Assembly (NCBI GenBank): GCA_030142905.1 | Contig: JASJOG010000548.1 | Location: 54,346 to 118,345, forward strand | DNA: 64,000 nucleotides | Direction: 5' to 3' | From: Heliopora coerulea | Lineage: Eukaryota > Cnidaria > Anthozoa > Scleralcyonacea > Helioporidae | Shown here: in pieces, positions 22,150-33,420 of the stretch | Numbering within the stretch: position 1 is the first letter of the stretch | How the letters are laid out: the number at the start of each line of letters is the position of its first letter | The notes under the pieces: model-generated | Databases searched by the model: none | What the model was told of the DNA's origin: nothing | What the model saw: only the letters and a program-made list of their open reading frames with translations | Made by a program: the position numbers and the translations under genes

Positions 22150-24050
22150 ATGTCATGGTACGGTGTCCGCGCTAATGTCCGACAATCGATCATTTACAAA
22201 CTTAACAACCAACATCTTCCTGTATCTCCCTACTTATTACAGAATCTGACGACCAACTACCTAAGGTTTGGTTTCGTGTTCCGTACCTCGGTAAAATTGG
22301 TGAAACTATGGTTAAAATATGAATTGAGAAAATTCACTGAAATTTAAATAAGTCGATTTAACTCACAGTAGTGCACCAGACTAAAAACGTATTTTATTTT
22401 CTTTGGAATTAAGATAGAATTCCACATGTTCCACGTAATTACATTATCTAGTAAAACAGAACGTTTCTTGGACAAGACTTTTCGAACATTCTTCGGATTT
22501 TTAAAATAGTATTGTTGCTCAACATTTTCCAGCTGTGATCGCATCAATTATCTAACTAACTACAGAGATCTTTTTCGACAGCCTTAATAACATGTCTCCT
22601 CCAATCTCTAACGCTTCTCATATATATAAAAATTTTATCATGACCTATGATTTCGAAATACTGCAGTCTTGTAAAAATAACAATCCTAACCTATTATTCA
22701 TTGCAGAAACTCCACTATATCGTTTAACAGGTCAGAGTTAAACAAATGCCAGAAGGCATCCATAGAACTAACACTTTATCTTTAATTAATAAGTTCTTGA
22801 TAACATGTGATACGTGATATACTTCTTAATATGTGACATACTGTCGTCAACGGTATCCTTCTAATCATTCATGTATCCTCTTCATCCTGGTTGATTACGT
22901 CTTCATAGCAGTAAATAAATGTATCAAGTTTGCTTGTATAATTTAGTTGCCATTGACTTTGAAGCAAAGTCTCAATATCATCGTAATTATTCTCTCGTAT
23001 TGTTGTATACTCAAATTTTGAGTTCTGAAGACGTCAGTATTTTTCGATCAACAGTGAGTCGGCAGGCTATTCAAGTGGATGATTCGCAGGGTATAGCACC
23101 ACATTGTTCGTGCCTGTCAACAACCGCTAACAGGTTATGCGTTTGTAAGTTCTTCTTAACTCTTCTAACTCTACTTCAATAAATGGAATGCTAACTGGCC
23201 CATAAAATGTGAAACCAAGATGGCTGCCCATGGAGGGCAAACTATGAAGGCCAGTTCTAGTCCCCCACGCGGTGCTTTTACGTCAGTTTTAGTCTCCCAC
23301 GCGGCTTTTAACACTTTCCTGAAATGTTTTCTTTAAAAATAACACAAAACATCACTTAAAAAGACAAATTAGTTTAAGAATTTTAAATATATTTCGACAA
23401 AATCAGACCGCGTTACAGGTTACATTTTTCATGAACATTGATTCCCAAACTAACAAGAAACCTGATAAAACGGTCTCGAAAAAATACTTTAGGAAACTAT
23501 TAAGTGCACTTTTTTACCGTTAGTTTACCATATTTCGACTATTTAGCACACTTCTTAGGTCACACAACAATTTTAAATTCTTTTAAATACTCGATTATGT
23601 AAAGTTCGTCCCATTGATATTTTGTTTGAACACTTTTTCCATGGTTATGATTGTTCTCCAAAGCCGAACCAAACAAACACTAAAGATTAAAGCCATGTAA
23701 AGGACTGAAATTTACGTACAAGACGGGGAAGAAGACTGAAACTGAAGTGCAAAATTTCCCGCGACCGGTGGCCAGCTTGGCTTCGGTGTTTGCATGGCCA
23801 AGAACTGGGAAATAGCATTCCGGTTACTACAGTGTTCACTGGGGAGTGTATGTCGTAGAAAGGAGTTTGGCATCTGTCTAAAAAGTATAGCCAGACAAGC
23901 ATAAACAATAGATGCAATCAACCCGGGTCAAGTTATTCTCTGGCCACTGTTAACTAAAGGTTGTGTCGAGAAGTAGTCTTTCAAAATCGAGTAAGTCGTA
24001 CCATTGCATTCCTTAGTCACTAAAGCTATCGCTATTCTCCTTACTATGCA
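21801..24050. other. Anonymous sequence with (AT)n and small tandem units
   Basis: An (AT)n run lies at about 22107-22146. Two ~33-base units beginning AGTTYTAGTCYCCCACGCGG lie at about 23253 and 23286. No coding region is recognised. The splice acceptor of the following bZIP-like gene (TATGCAG) ends at 24050. Confidence 0.45.
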
Positions 24051-24074
24051 GAAAGAAGCTGATTATCCTCATCA

Positions 24075-24788
24075 ATGTCGTACATTCATCCACAAGGCGT
24101 ACCTATGTTTGGCAATTTGTCAGGTATGACAACCACAACGGACGACCAAAACAGAATAAACTTGGAAAACCTCAAGTGTCTTTCTGCTCTTCAGGACCAA
24201 TTGCCTTCAATTGATTTCTTTTGTAAAATGACAGAAACACCACCGCCGACACCAGCCAACAAGGCTCCGTCAGAAAACGCAGAACATGACTGGACAAAGT
24301 TTTGGGAAAATAATAATCACAGACGCAAAGGAATTAGTGTTGAAGAAACATTTCAATATTCAAATGATAACAACAATGTGCGGGAAATTATAAATCATGT
24401 ACCTTCCCTACCCAGCCGTCTGCGGCAAAGAATAAACGGAAATAATGTAAATTTTATATTGATTGCAACTTCTCTTGATCAACTGGATATTTTGCAGCAG
24501 CTTGGAAATAAGTTGGATGCTGAAACATCTCGTGCGATTCCTCTGACATTCAACAAAGAAAATAATAGCGAAATGCCAAAGGTTAATGTATCCAAGGAGC
24601 TGCCAGCTCACTCAATAAAACCAGCAGCTTACCATAAAAATGAAGAAAGTTTAGAGTACAATATACGGACCATAACAGCCACTTCGAAAAGAAAACGAGT
24701 GCAGGACGCAGATATGGAATACCACGAGCAACGAAACATGAATAACAGCTCAGCCAAAATGGCACATGTAGCATGTGACCTGTTTTGA
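24075..24788 (+). CDS. bZIP-like protein lacking a functional basic region and zipper
   Basis: 237 codons, starting 24 bases after a good splice acceptor (CTTACTATGCAG), the same layout as the intact bZIP gene at 57294. Residues about 102-140 (FILIATSLDQLDILQQLGNK, then AETSRAIPLTF) match the conserved module of that gene. Residues 204-237 align with its basic region, but the NNEAAKKSREAKR core is degraded to NNSSAKMAHVACD and the conserved SR pair is gone. The frame stops with TGA at 24786-24788. Beyond it, codons still read KHELHVEHSV, then a TAA, then KLKGLLE, aligning with TKELEVENARL...LKMLE of the paralogue's zipper. This is therefore a dying or dead copy, unless a shortened protein is made from the conserved module. 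Poly-Pro stretch at residues 56-60. Confidence 0.65.
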   Translation: MSYIHPQGVPMFGNLSGMTTTTDDQNRINLENLKCLSALQDQLPSIDFFCKMTETPPPTPANKAPSENAEHDWTKFWENNNHRRKGISVEETFQYSNDNNNVREIINHVPSLPSRLRQRINGNNVNFILIATSLDQLDILQQLGNKLDAETSRAIPLTFNKENNSEMPKVNVSKELPAHSIKPAAYHKNEESLEYNIRTITATSKRKRVQDADMEYHEQRNMNNSSAKMAHVACDLF

Positions 24789-24993
24789 GATGGTAAACAT
24801 GAGCTTCACGTAGAACACTCAGTCTAAAGTAATGATAAATTAAAAGGCTTATTAGAAAAGTTTTAATCAAGAGGCTGTTTTGTGGTTAGTATCTTCAGTC
24901 TTTTTCTTGTTACTTTGCACGAGAAAAAATTAAAACTTGTTCGTTAACTTTGAAAAATTGTGTTCATAAAATGTTGGTTGTGAACCTTATCGA

Positions 24994-27657
24994 GATCTGA
25001 ATTGTGATTTACTTAAAAAAACTCCAGACACACCAACAAAAATTTTAAAAGCTTACTATGAGTTGTATCAATTGACACAATTAATTGACAGAGCTACTCG
25101 TATCACAATGACAAGTGCCACCTTAATTGATCATATTTCCACAAACAAGCCAGAAAAGATTTCTCACTCTGGTGTGATTCATACAGGTTTAAGTGATCAT
25201 AGTTTAGTATATGCAATTCAGAAAATATCCTTCACTCGAAAGAAAGAAGAAAATGTTGTTGAAATCAGAAACATGAAAAACTTTAATGAAGAACATTTTA
25301 TCAATGATTTGCTCAAACAACAATGGGAATATGTTTACTTTTACCCTGATAATGCTAATGATATGTGGATTGTCTGGAAAGATTTATTTCTTGAGGTGCT
25401 TAACAAGCATGCACCACTTTGCCACAAAAAATTGAGGGTAAATAGTGTCCCCTGGCTTACTAGTGAGATAAAAAATCTCATAAATTCAAGAGATAGGCTT
25501 AAGAGGAAGGCCATTATTACTAACCTTGATTCAGATTGGTCAAGCTACAAAGCACTTAGAAATAAAGTAAACATTGGGCTGAGAAATGCAAAAAAAGATT
25601 ACTTTTCCAATAAAATTGCTGCTCAAAAAAATAACCCAAGGGAAGCTTGGAAAACTATTAACCATTTACTGGGCCGTGTAAGTAAACCAACCAAAGTGAG
25701 TGAGCTTAAAGTAGATGGGGTGTCCATTACTAATCCTGCTGATATTCCAGAGAGTTTCAATGACTACTTCTCCACAATAGGCCCCAATTTGGCTAGTAAA
25801 ATCAATGACTCTTATCCAAAAAGCTTTCATGAATACATTCCAAAAGCTAAATCAGAGTTTGTTGGATTCAAAGAAATTACAACCAGTCAGCTCTATCATC
25901 TCCTTCTTGACCTCCCTGCCAATAAAGCCACTGGTATAGATAACATCTCTTCGAAAATTCTCAAAATAGCTGCGCCAGTAATTTCGGACAGCTTGACTTA
26001 TATCCTTAATCAGGCTATGACACTTTGTTCATTTCCTTCGGAATGGAAAGTGGGCAGAGTACTTCCTCTCTTTAAGAATGGCTGTCGAAATTTGCCTGGT
26101 AACTACAGACCAATTTCGATCCTGCCAACAATTAGCAAAGTATTTGAAAAAATATTATATGAGCAATTGTACACATACTTAACGGACTATAATATTTTGA
26201 GCGAAAATCAATTTGGCTTTCGAAGATTCCACTCAACAGCTTCGGCTCTATTGGATTGTACGAACAACTGGTATATGAATATTGATAAAAGGCTCTTTAA
26301 CCTGGTGTTCTTTATCGATTTAAAAAAAGCATTCGATACTGTAGACCATCAAATTTTACTTAGTAATATGAAGGCATATGGAATAAAAGGAAGTGCTTTA
26401 GCTCTCTTAAAATCTTATCTCTGGGACCGCAGCCAAGTTTGCCAGGTTAATGGGTGTCTCTCATCCCAAAGAAAGATAAAGTGTGGCGTACCTCAAGGCT
26501 CTATTCTGGGACCTTTACTCTTTTTGTTATATATCAATGATTTGCCTCATTGTCTTAAAAATTCAAAACCCTGCTTGTTTGCGGATGACACTAATTTGAC
26601 GACAAGCGGGGAAACCATTGCAGATGTAGAGATCGCAATGAACTCTGACTTAGACACCCTCAAAAAATGGTTAGTCGTCAACAAACTTAGCCTGAATGTG
26701 GCAAAGACTGAATTTATGATCATTGGATCTAAGCCAATGATGAAGAGTATATCAAATTCACTACCCAATATTAAAATTGATGACAAATCAATCAGTCAAG
26801 TTAGTGAATGTAAAACTCTTGGGGTAATAATTGATCAGCACTTGTCTTGGAAAAACAACACTAACTATATTTGTAAAAAAATAACTTCAGGAATATCAGC
26901 CCTTAGATGCTTAAAAGATTTCGTTGACAAAGATTCACTATTATCCGTGTACAATTCGACTGTTCGTCCATACTTTGACTACTGTTGTGAAGTATGGGAT
27001 GGTTTTGGTGAAACCCAATCAAAGAGGCTTCAAAAATTGCAAAACAGATCTGCCCGAATAATTACAAATATGAGTAATGATGTAGATCACTCCATTGCTC
27101 TGCACGCATTAAATTGGGAACCTTTGAAAGTTCAAAGGAAAAGGGCAAAGTCAAAAATGATGTTTAAAATATTGAACAACATGGGTCCGAAATGCCTCTC
27201 AAACCTCTTTACCTTTAGAAGCGATGTTTCAGATTATGACCTACGTGATACGTCGCTTAAACTTTCTTTACCAAAACCGCGTACAAACAGCATGAAAAAA
27301 ACTTTTTGTTTGACGGAGATAAACTATGGAATAGTTTACCTGAGCAAATAAGAAGGTGCACTTCTTTCACGAGGTTTGAAACTAAAATCGCTGCTCACAG
27401 TATCGCCTACAGCACTTAACATTTAATTCTGTAAATATACTTTTAATTCTGAATCTATCTTTTCATTACCAAGTCCTAGCTTCCATTGTAAATACCTTAG
27501 CTATTAGCGTAGACCTTAACTAACGAATCTCTTGTAATTTGTACACATTTTTTTTTTTTATTTTTTTTTTTTTTAATTTTCTCACGCCCTTCGTGGAAAC
27601 CAGCATTTGTTGTCGAGGCTAGCGTGAATAAATAAAGTTATCATCATCATCATCATC
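24994..27657 (+). mobile_element. 5'-truncated CR1/L2-like LINE
   Basis: The open frame is readable from about 24994 (DLNCDLLKKTPDTPTKILKA, endonuclease remnant; SDHSLVYA near 25195 is its last motif) through the whole RT domain to 27351. RT motifs are in order: NYRPISILPTISKVFEKILY, FFIDLKKAFDTVDHQ (motif A), GVPQGSILGPLLFLLYINDL, and FADDTNLT (motif C, catalytic DD intact). The C-terminal region follows: RPYFDYCCEVWDGFG and LQKLQNRSARIIT. A one-base frame change near 27300 moves the end (DGDKLWNSLPEQIRR, FETKIAAHSIAYST) out of frame. The 3' trailer ends AATAAAGTTA then (TCA)n. The first two thirds of the endonuclease domain and ORF1 are missing, so it cannot move by itself. Confidence 0.92.
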
Positions 27658-27659
27658 AT
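27641..27659 (+). repeat. (TCA)n 3' tail of the LINE
   Basis: Six TCA units directly after AATAAAGTTA, taking the place of a poly-A tail. Compare (ATCT)n after the same AAATAAAGTT sequence at 61401. Confidence 0.9.
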
Positions 27660-27910
27660 TGATCGAGCTTATTTGAGCACAAAGATAAAATAGTTTCAAC
27701 TAGGTTCTTCATTCGTTTTTTTTATGTGGTCGGATAGTTTTCTAAGAACGAATTATTCAAAATTTGTATGTTTAGATCATTAAGAAGCCAATTCAAACTC
27801 AGGTTATGATAAAACCGAAACTTTAAAATGTATTTTCGTCAGTTATTTGTATTTCATAATGCAGCAGGAACATCTTGAACTCCGATATAATGTGGTAAAC
27901 ATTTGAGGTC

Positions 27911-27928
27911 CTATTATTATTATTATTA

Positions 27929-27975
<47 letters not shown>

Positions 27976-28540
27976 TACTATATTTTTACACGGTACAATT
28001 TCACTGTTATAAAATGGAAAAGAAAAAAAAAAGAGTGATCTTCCAACTGGCCGTGCTTATTTACAAGAATTAAACTATTCTTAACTACTATTTACAATAA
28101 TAAAACTAAATTTATAGATAAACAAATCACAATAAAAACAAATATAAATTATATTGAAATACAGTTATATATATACGCGTGCATCGGTGCATGTAGATAA
28201 ATGTGTGCATATATATTTTATTATCTCATGTTACGTCTTAGCAAAGATTTGAAAGTGGTAACGCTTTCTGATTTTTTAAGGCTATTGTGTAATGTATTCC
28301 AATTTTCTGCGCCTCTATAGCTAAATGAGCATTTCATATAATTTGTTCTTGGCTTTGGCAAATTTTGTTTAATAACTCTCTCTAGTAATTATACGAAATG
28401 CTCTGTTTTGGAGTTTCTGCAGTTCATTTGATAATGTACTACCGAGACAACCCCATATTTGTGCACAATAATCGATTGTTGTCCGATAAATTCAAAACAA
28501 AAAAAAAGGCTTGACTATGTTATACATCGAAACTTTGACA
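27911..28540 (-). mobile_element. LINE 3' end in left arm, with (AAT)n tail
   Basis: Minus strand from about 28510: CAQIWGCLGSTLSNELQKLQ and NRAFRIITRES, then, after an internal deletion and frame change, LPKPRTNYMKCSFSYRGAEN and WNTLHNSLKKSESVTTFKSL, the C-terminus of a CR1/L2-like RT protein. The trailer ends in ATT/AAT repeats at 27911-27974. Its mirror copy is at 29130-29625. Confidence 0.75.
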
Positions 28541-28665
28541 CGGTGTGAACGAAACAAATATTCAAACATTTCATAGACGTTCCAGCTAGACATTTTGCTT
28601 CATATAACTTCCGTATTTGACGGGAACAATGCCGTACTCTTCCCAGACCCACTCGGTCACTCGCG

Positions 28666-28998
28666 TTGCCGTCGCCGCGAAAAACATGGTTTCTTAAGTT
28701 CCCTATTATCGCGTCGGCTGCGTACCATCTCTTGATCCGCTATTGCCCTAATGCATGTTCTCGACGACGTTATTCATTACAGAGTTCCGATATTTCTTTT
28801 CCCGAAAAAGAATTTCAAATTAAGGTAATTATGAGAGTGAAGTCTGTTAGGGAACTGCGGGTCAAAACAGAACCTTATAGAAAGACAAAGAAAACGCGTT
28901 TCAAATCCTCTGATGTTGGAGACGTGTGCAGAAGCTTCATTTTTACGGAGACGGAAGTGTTAAAACGACTGTCATATCTGGGAACAACAGAACGCTGA
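28666..28998 (+). CDS. Unrecognised open frame in the palindrome centre
   Basis: An open frame of about 110 codons in the unpaired centre of the inverted duplication. Its first part (SPRKTWFLKFPIIAS, CPNACSRRRYS) resembles, allowing one frame change, the 51-codon frame at 30161 (RRRKQDFLSSPMIV, CPNRASSILSR). The second part is rich in Lys and Arg (RVKSVRELRVKTEPYRKTKK). A possible splice donor (AAGGTAATT) lies near 28823. No family recognised. It may be an old exon or two diverged repeat copies. Confidence 0.25.
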   Translation: MPSPRKTWFLKFPIIASAAYHLLIRYCPNACSRRRYSLQSSDISFPEKEFQIKVIMRVKSVRELRVKTEPYRKTKKTRFKSSDVGDVCRSFIFTETEVLKRLSYLGTTER

Positions 28999-29129
28999 AG
29001 ATGTCAATAAAAAACAAGTTGAAAAGTTCGGAGTACGATATCGAAATGTGCTTACATAAACCTACATAAATGAAAAAATATGAAGGAAGGCGATTTTCTA
29101 AACAGAAACTCAGCGATTTTCTAAACAGA

Positions 29130-29567
29130 AACTCCAAAACAGAGCATTTCGTATAATTACTAGAGAGAGTTATTAAACAAAATTTGCCAAAGCCAAGAAC
29201 AAATTATATGAAATGCTCATTTAGCTATAGAGGCGCAGAAAATTGGAATACATTACACAATAGCCTTAAAAAATCAGAAAGCGTTACCACTTTCAAATCT
29301 TTGCTAAGACGTAACATGAGATAATAATATATATGCACACATTTATCTACATGCACCGATGCACGCGTATATATATAACTGTATTTCAATATAATTTATA
29401 TTTGTTTTTATTGTGATTTGTTTATCTATAAATTTAGTTTTATTATTGTAAATAGTAGTTAAGAATAGTTTAATTCTTGTAAATAAGCACGGCCAGTTGG
29501 AAGATCACTCTTTTTTTTTTCTTTTCCATTTTATAACAGTGAAATTGTACCGTGTAAAAATATAGTA

Positions 29568-29605
<38 letters not shown>

Positions 29606-29625
29606 TAATAATAATAATAATAGGA
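29130..29625 (+). mobile_element. LINE 3' end in right arm, with (AAT)n tail
   Basis: Reverse complement of 27911-28422. It encodes LPKPRTNYMKCSFSYRGAEN and the downstream C-terminus, then a trailer and (AAT)n at about 29567-29625. At its 5' border a 22-base unit (GCGATTTTCTAAACAGAAAC...) is tandemly doubled at about 29092-29135. Confidence 0.75.
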
Positions 29626-30160
29626 CCTCAAATGTTTACCACATTATATCGGAGTTCAAGATGTTCCTGCTGCATTATGAAATACAAATAACTGACGAAA
29701 ATACATTTTAAAGTTTCGGTTTTATCATAACCTGAGTTTGAATTGGCTTCTTAATGATCTAAACATACAAATTTTGAATAATTCGTTCTTAGAAAACTAT
29801 CCGACCACATAAAAAAAACGAATGAAGAACCTAGTTGAAACTATTTTATCTTTGTGCTCAAATAAGCTCGATCAATCAATCAACTTTCATTGTCGTTGTT
29901 CGATAAGGTTCACAACCAACATTTTATGAACACAATTTTTCAAAGTTAACGAACAAGTTTTAATTTTTTCTCGTGCAAAGTAACAAGAAAAAGACTGAAG
30001 ATACTAACCACAAAACAACTGATCAAGAAATACTCTTTCTACCCTCAAAAATAGATATTTTACTCACGTTCTAGAGACAACGGCAAAACTTCTATTTTGT
30101 CGGCGGCGCCGATGTTCGACAGCGAATAAAGAAGACCAACAACGTCAATCAGAAGTAAAA

Positions 30161-30316
30161 ATGACATCCAGTCGCCGTCACCGTCGCAGAAAACAGGATT
30201 TCTTAAGTTCCCCAATGATAGTGGGAGCAACCGATGGTTATATTTCGGACAAGTGTCCCAATCGGGCCAGCAGTATTCTTAGCCGAACTGTTCCGAAATG
30301 TAACCACCTACCTTGA
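30161..30316 (+). CDS. Small Arg-rich open frame
   Basis: 51 codons beginning MTSSRRHRRRKQDFLSSPMI with a favourable AAAAATGA start context, ending LPKCNHLP-like before TGA at 30314. It lies just outside the inverted duplication and resembles part of the frame at 28630-28790 at the DNA level (TTTCTTAAGTTCCC shared). Function unknown. Kept only because the similarity spans codons and the match was not expected. Confidence 0.2.
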   Translation: MTSSRRHRRRKQDFLSSPMIVGATDGYISDKCPNRASSILSRTVPKCNHLP

Positions 30317-32379
30317 GCATGATTGTCGCACAATCCACGCCCTCCAAATTCACCACTGCACTGTCTTTCAATGCCAGTGACAAACATATAGCAGAGTATT
30401 ACGTTTTTACTTGGAAAGGACTACAACCTATGGGGTAATTTCCATGACCTTGCAGTGAGTGCATTAAAAGAACTGAGAATTCCACTGAATTCTAGTACGA
30501 AATTTCCGTGAAACCTCACTAAACTCACCATGCTTCCACCAACATCGACATCAAAATTTTCCATCAAATTTCAACGCAACTGAAATACAATTAACTACTG
30601 TCAGAAATCATAAAAAAAAAACCAACTTACCCATGGGATCATTAGTTTTATTATCAAACATCAGTACTTTTATTATCAACAGTTTCGACATAAATATTCA
30701 TGGGGATATTTTCTGCAGAACGCAGTAAATAGATTCAAGAACCAGGGTGCAAATATGCTTATTAAACTCCTTTTTACTCTTCTCATTCTTCCTCTAACAG
30801 AACGTTCCACTCTTAACCGATTGATCTGTTTCGTTTCCCATATTTCCAGTTTAGAATTTCAGTAATTTTATGATTCCTCCCTAATAGCTGTTATTAAAAG
30901 TGAAACTGAAACGTCAGGTTTTTTAGGTAGTTTTTACGTAATCTCGAGTTGGGTTTTTTTTATTTAATGCGCTTACACCAGGGTAAAACCTCAGTTGTTC
31001 AGTAAGATGTAACTAATTTTCTGATTAATTCATGTAAACGATTATTGCTTTTCAAAGTCAAATTCAGACACAATGGCCGGTTCTTTTTATAGATCTGCTG
31101 AATACAACTACCAGAATGCCTTTCGAAATCTTGTTTGTATTGTTAATCGGATCAATTGTCTTTCCATTCGCTTTGGGAATTCAATGTTTGCATGAAAATG
31201 AAAAGACTGCAAAGTATTCTGGTAGTTGTATTCAATTGATGTATTAAGCGGAACCGACTGTTACTGCTGGTGACGGGAATAAACGAGACGACGATACCTT
31301 ACTACAACAGCTCTCACTTTTCCAACGTCTTCAAGTTTCAACATGTGATCTAAAGTGGTCTCGATGTTTTAATTACAAATGTCCCATACTTCTTCAAAAT
31401 AGTCAAAGTTGCAAACCGTTTTACACATACTGACTATGAGATGGTTTTCGTACTCCCTCTTAAAGTAATTAAGGCGATTGCAATAACCTAATTTAGCGAT
31501 GCTACAGAGATCATATAACAAATAAAGAATATGAGCGACTTAGAATCTTGTGACTGGAGTTCTCAAACTCATTAATAATTCATGAGTACATCAATCAATC
31601 AGACGCGCTGAATAGCACCACATGAGCGAACTTGAAGTACAATGGACGTTGTGGGCAAAGGACTTGAACTATTTTTCCAGTTTTTGGACTTATGATGTGT
31701 GATTTCACGCAATCGGTTTATTCATCCCTTTATTCATTACTGATACACTAATTAATTGTGTCAATACACTAATTGATTTTGAGAAGTCATTTAAAGGCCT
31801 CCAATTCGGACTATACCAAGTTTTCAAGTATGAATTCCACGTACTTGAAAACCCGGTCTAGTCCTCATTGTCTGCGTTTAAATATTTCATCTAAAATCAA
31901 AATGGTCTTGATGAGAAGGTCAGGCGATTCCACAAAGAGATTACGCCATCCTTTGAAAAGTGCTTTCCCCTTTTCAAAGCCAGATCTTCTACTCGCGACC
32001 CACCCTTCATGTCACCCCTTGTAAAACATCTCCTGAAAGTCAGGAAGAAGGCTGTATTACCAGGGGCGGATCCAATACTTTGAAAAAAGAGAGGCACAAC
32101 TTCTTCTTACAAAATCATGCCACTTATACGTGGCGTTTTAGTGGAAGAATTTTTTCGCTACTGTCCCGTCCGTGTCTTTTGAATTTGAATTTCTTCTGGT
32201 CTCCTTTTCTCTTCTTTGCTGTTTGATCCGATTCTGTTTGAAAATAATCATCAACCTTCGACATGTTTACTACTTGCGTTCAATAACCAAGCAAAAAGTC
32301 AAATGACAACCAATCAAAAAGGGGGCCGCGAGTCCGGTACGCCCCCGCCTGAATACTCCCCTGTGTACAGAAATGAAAT
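30317..32379. other. Anonymous sequence
   Basis: No coding region recognised. Near 32057 CAGGGGCGGATCCAATACTT looks like a lone hAT terminal repeat, without a matching partner found nearby. Confidence 0.4.
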
Positions 32380-33420
32380 ACCGAAACAAGCCTTCTTTTG
32401 CAACAGAGGATTAATTATCTACTACAGGAGAATCAACTACAAGCAGTCAAACTTCAGGACAACAAACAAAGAATGGGATCAAAAAAATGGTGTCCTACCG
32501 CAAACAGCATTACATCAAGAAAGCCCAGAATGTGCAGGTCAGTGCTTTTATTGATCCTCATGAAACTAATGTTCATTTTGATGTGCAAATACCAACCCTA
32601 ATTGCACAGTACCTGGACCTATTAAAATTCCAGACAGTATAATGATTCCATCACTGTCTACAGATACTGTTCAACAACTTTTAATAAAAAAACCCACTGC
32701 TTCTACCCCAGATGATGCACCACAATTCCTCTGGACAGAATTCATATTGGAATTAGTACCTGTCACTACAGCTATATGTAGTAATTCCCTGAAAGTTGGG
32801 AGAGCACTTAAAATATGGAAGTTTGCTAATGTAGTCCTGCTACCTACAGTAATGGAGATCTAAATTACTGTGGCCAACTGAAACCAATTTCATTAACTGA
32901 TAATACCATGAGATGGTACATATTGGAAAGAAGTGTGCATCAATTGGAACTGTCTCATATGACAAGATATTTTTTACTCAGACCAGTTTGGATACAGGAA
33001 GAACCACAATTCAACCATGATCCTTACTAAGTGTCAGCACACTCTGCCAAAATAGCTGGATGGTGATGACAAATTGTACGAGTATTTTCCCTTGACTTAA
33101 CAAGGCATTTGACACTGTCCTTCACAACATATTTTGCATGATGATCACAATGCTGCCTATGAATCCATGCATTGTTAATTGCATTAAAATTTTCTTGGAA
33201 GACAAGAAACAGAGTAGTATTGGAACACACTGCCACAGTATACTTAAATATCAACTATGGTGTTCCTCAGGGAACTGACTTCAGGCCTGTTATATTATAT
33301 ATCATTGTGAATGACATCAAACCAGTTGACCCAACAATTCAATTTGCAGATGACAGGTGAAGTTTGCAGATGGCTTGATACTAGGGGTTCAAGGAAATGA
33401 GGACAAAGACACATTTAAAA
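32380..33420 (+). pseudogene. Decayed LINE (linker plus RT)
   Basis: The plus strand carries RT-protein pieces in order with many breaks: LQQRINYLLQENQLQAVKLQ (linker before the RT, about 32396-32455), VQQLLIKKPTASTPDDAPQF and LKVGRALKIWKFANVVLLP (about 32665-32845), then remnants around 33000-33130, and INYGVPQGTDFRPVILYIIV with PTIQFADDR at 33250-33360 (motif C with DD retained). Stops and frame changes separate each part. It is a different LINE family or a much older copy than the one at 25 kb. Confidence 0.75.

Larger units (their letters stand above)
24876..30017. repeat. Large inverted duplication, about 5.1 kb
   Basis: Outer arms 24876-24993 and 29900-30017 are reverse complements (118 bases each). 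Inner arms 27658-about 28422 and about 29130-29876 are likewise near-identical reverse complements over about 750 bases, including a LINE 3' end and an AAT/ATT microsatellite. The left arm differs by an inserted LINE (24994-27657). The centre (28423-29129) is unpaired and holds an open frame. The near identity suggests a recent duplication or gene conversion. Confidence 0.9.

Noticed and set aside
24408..24870. Minus-strand open frames opposite the bZIP-like gene
   Set aside because: Shadows of the plus-strand coding frame with no domain content.
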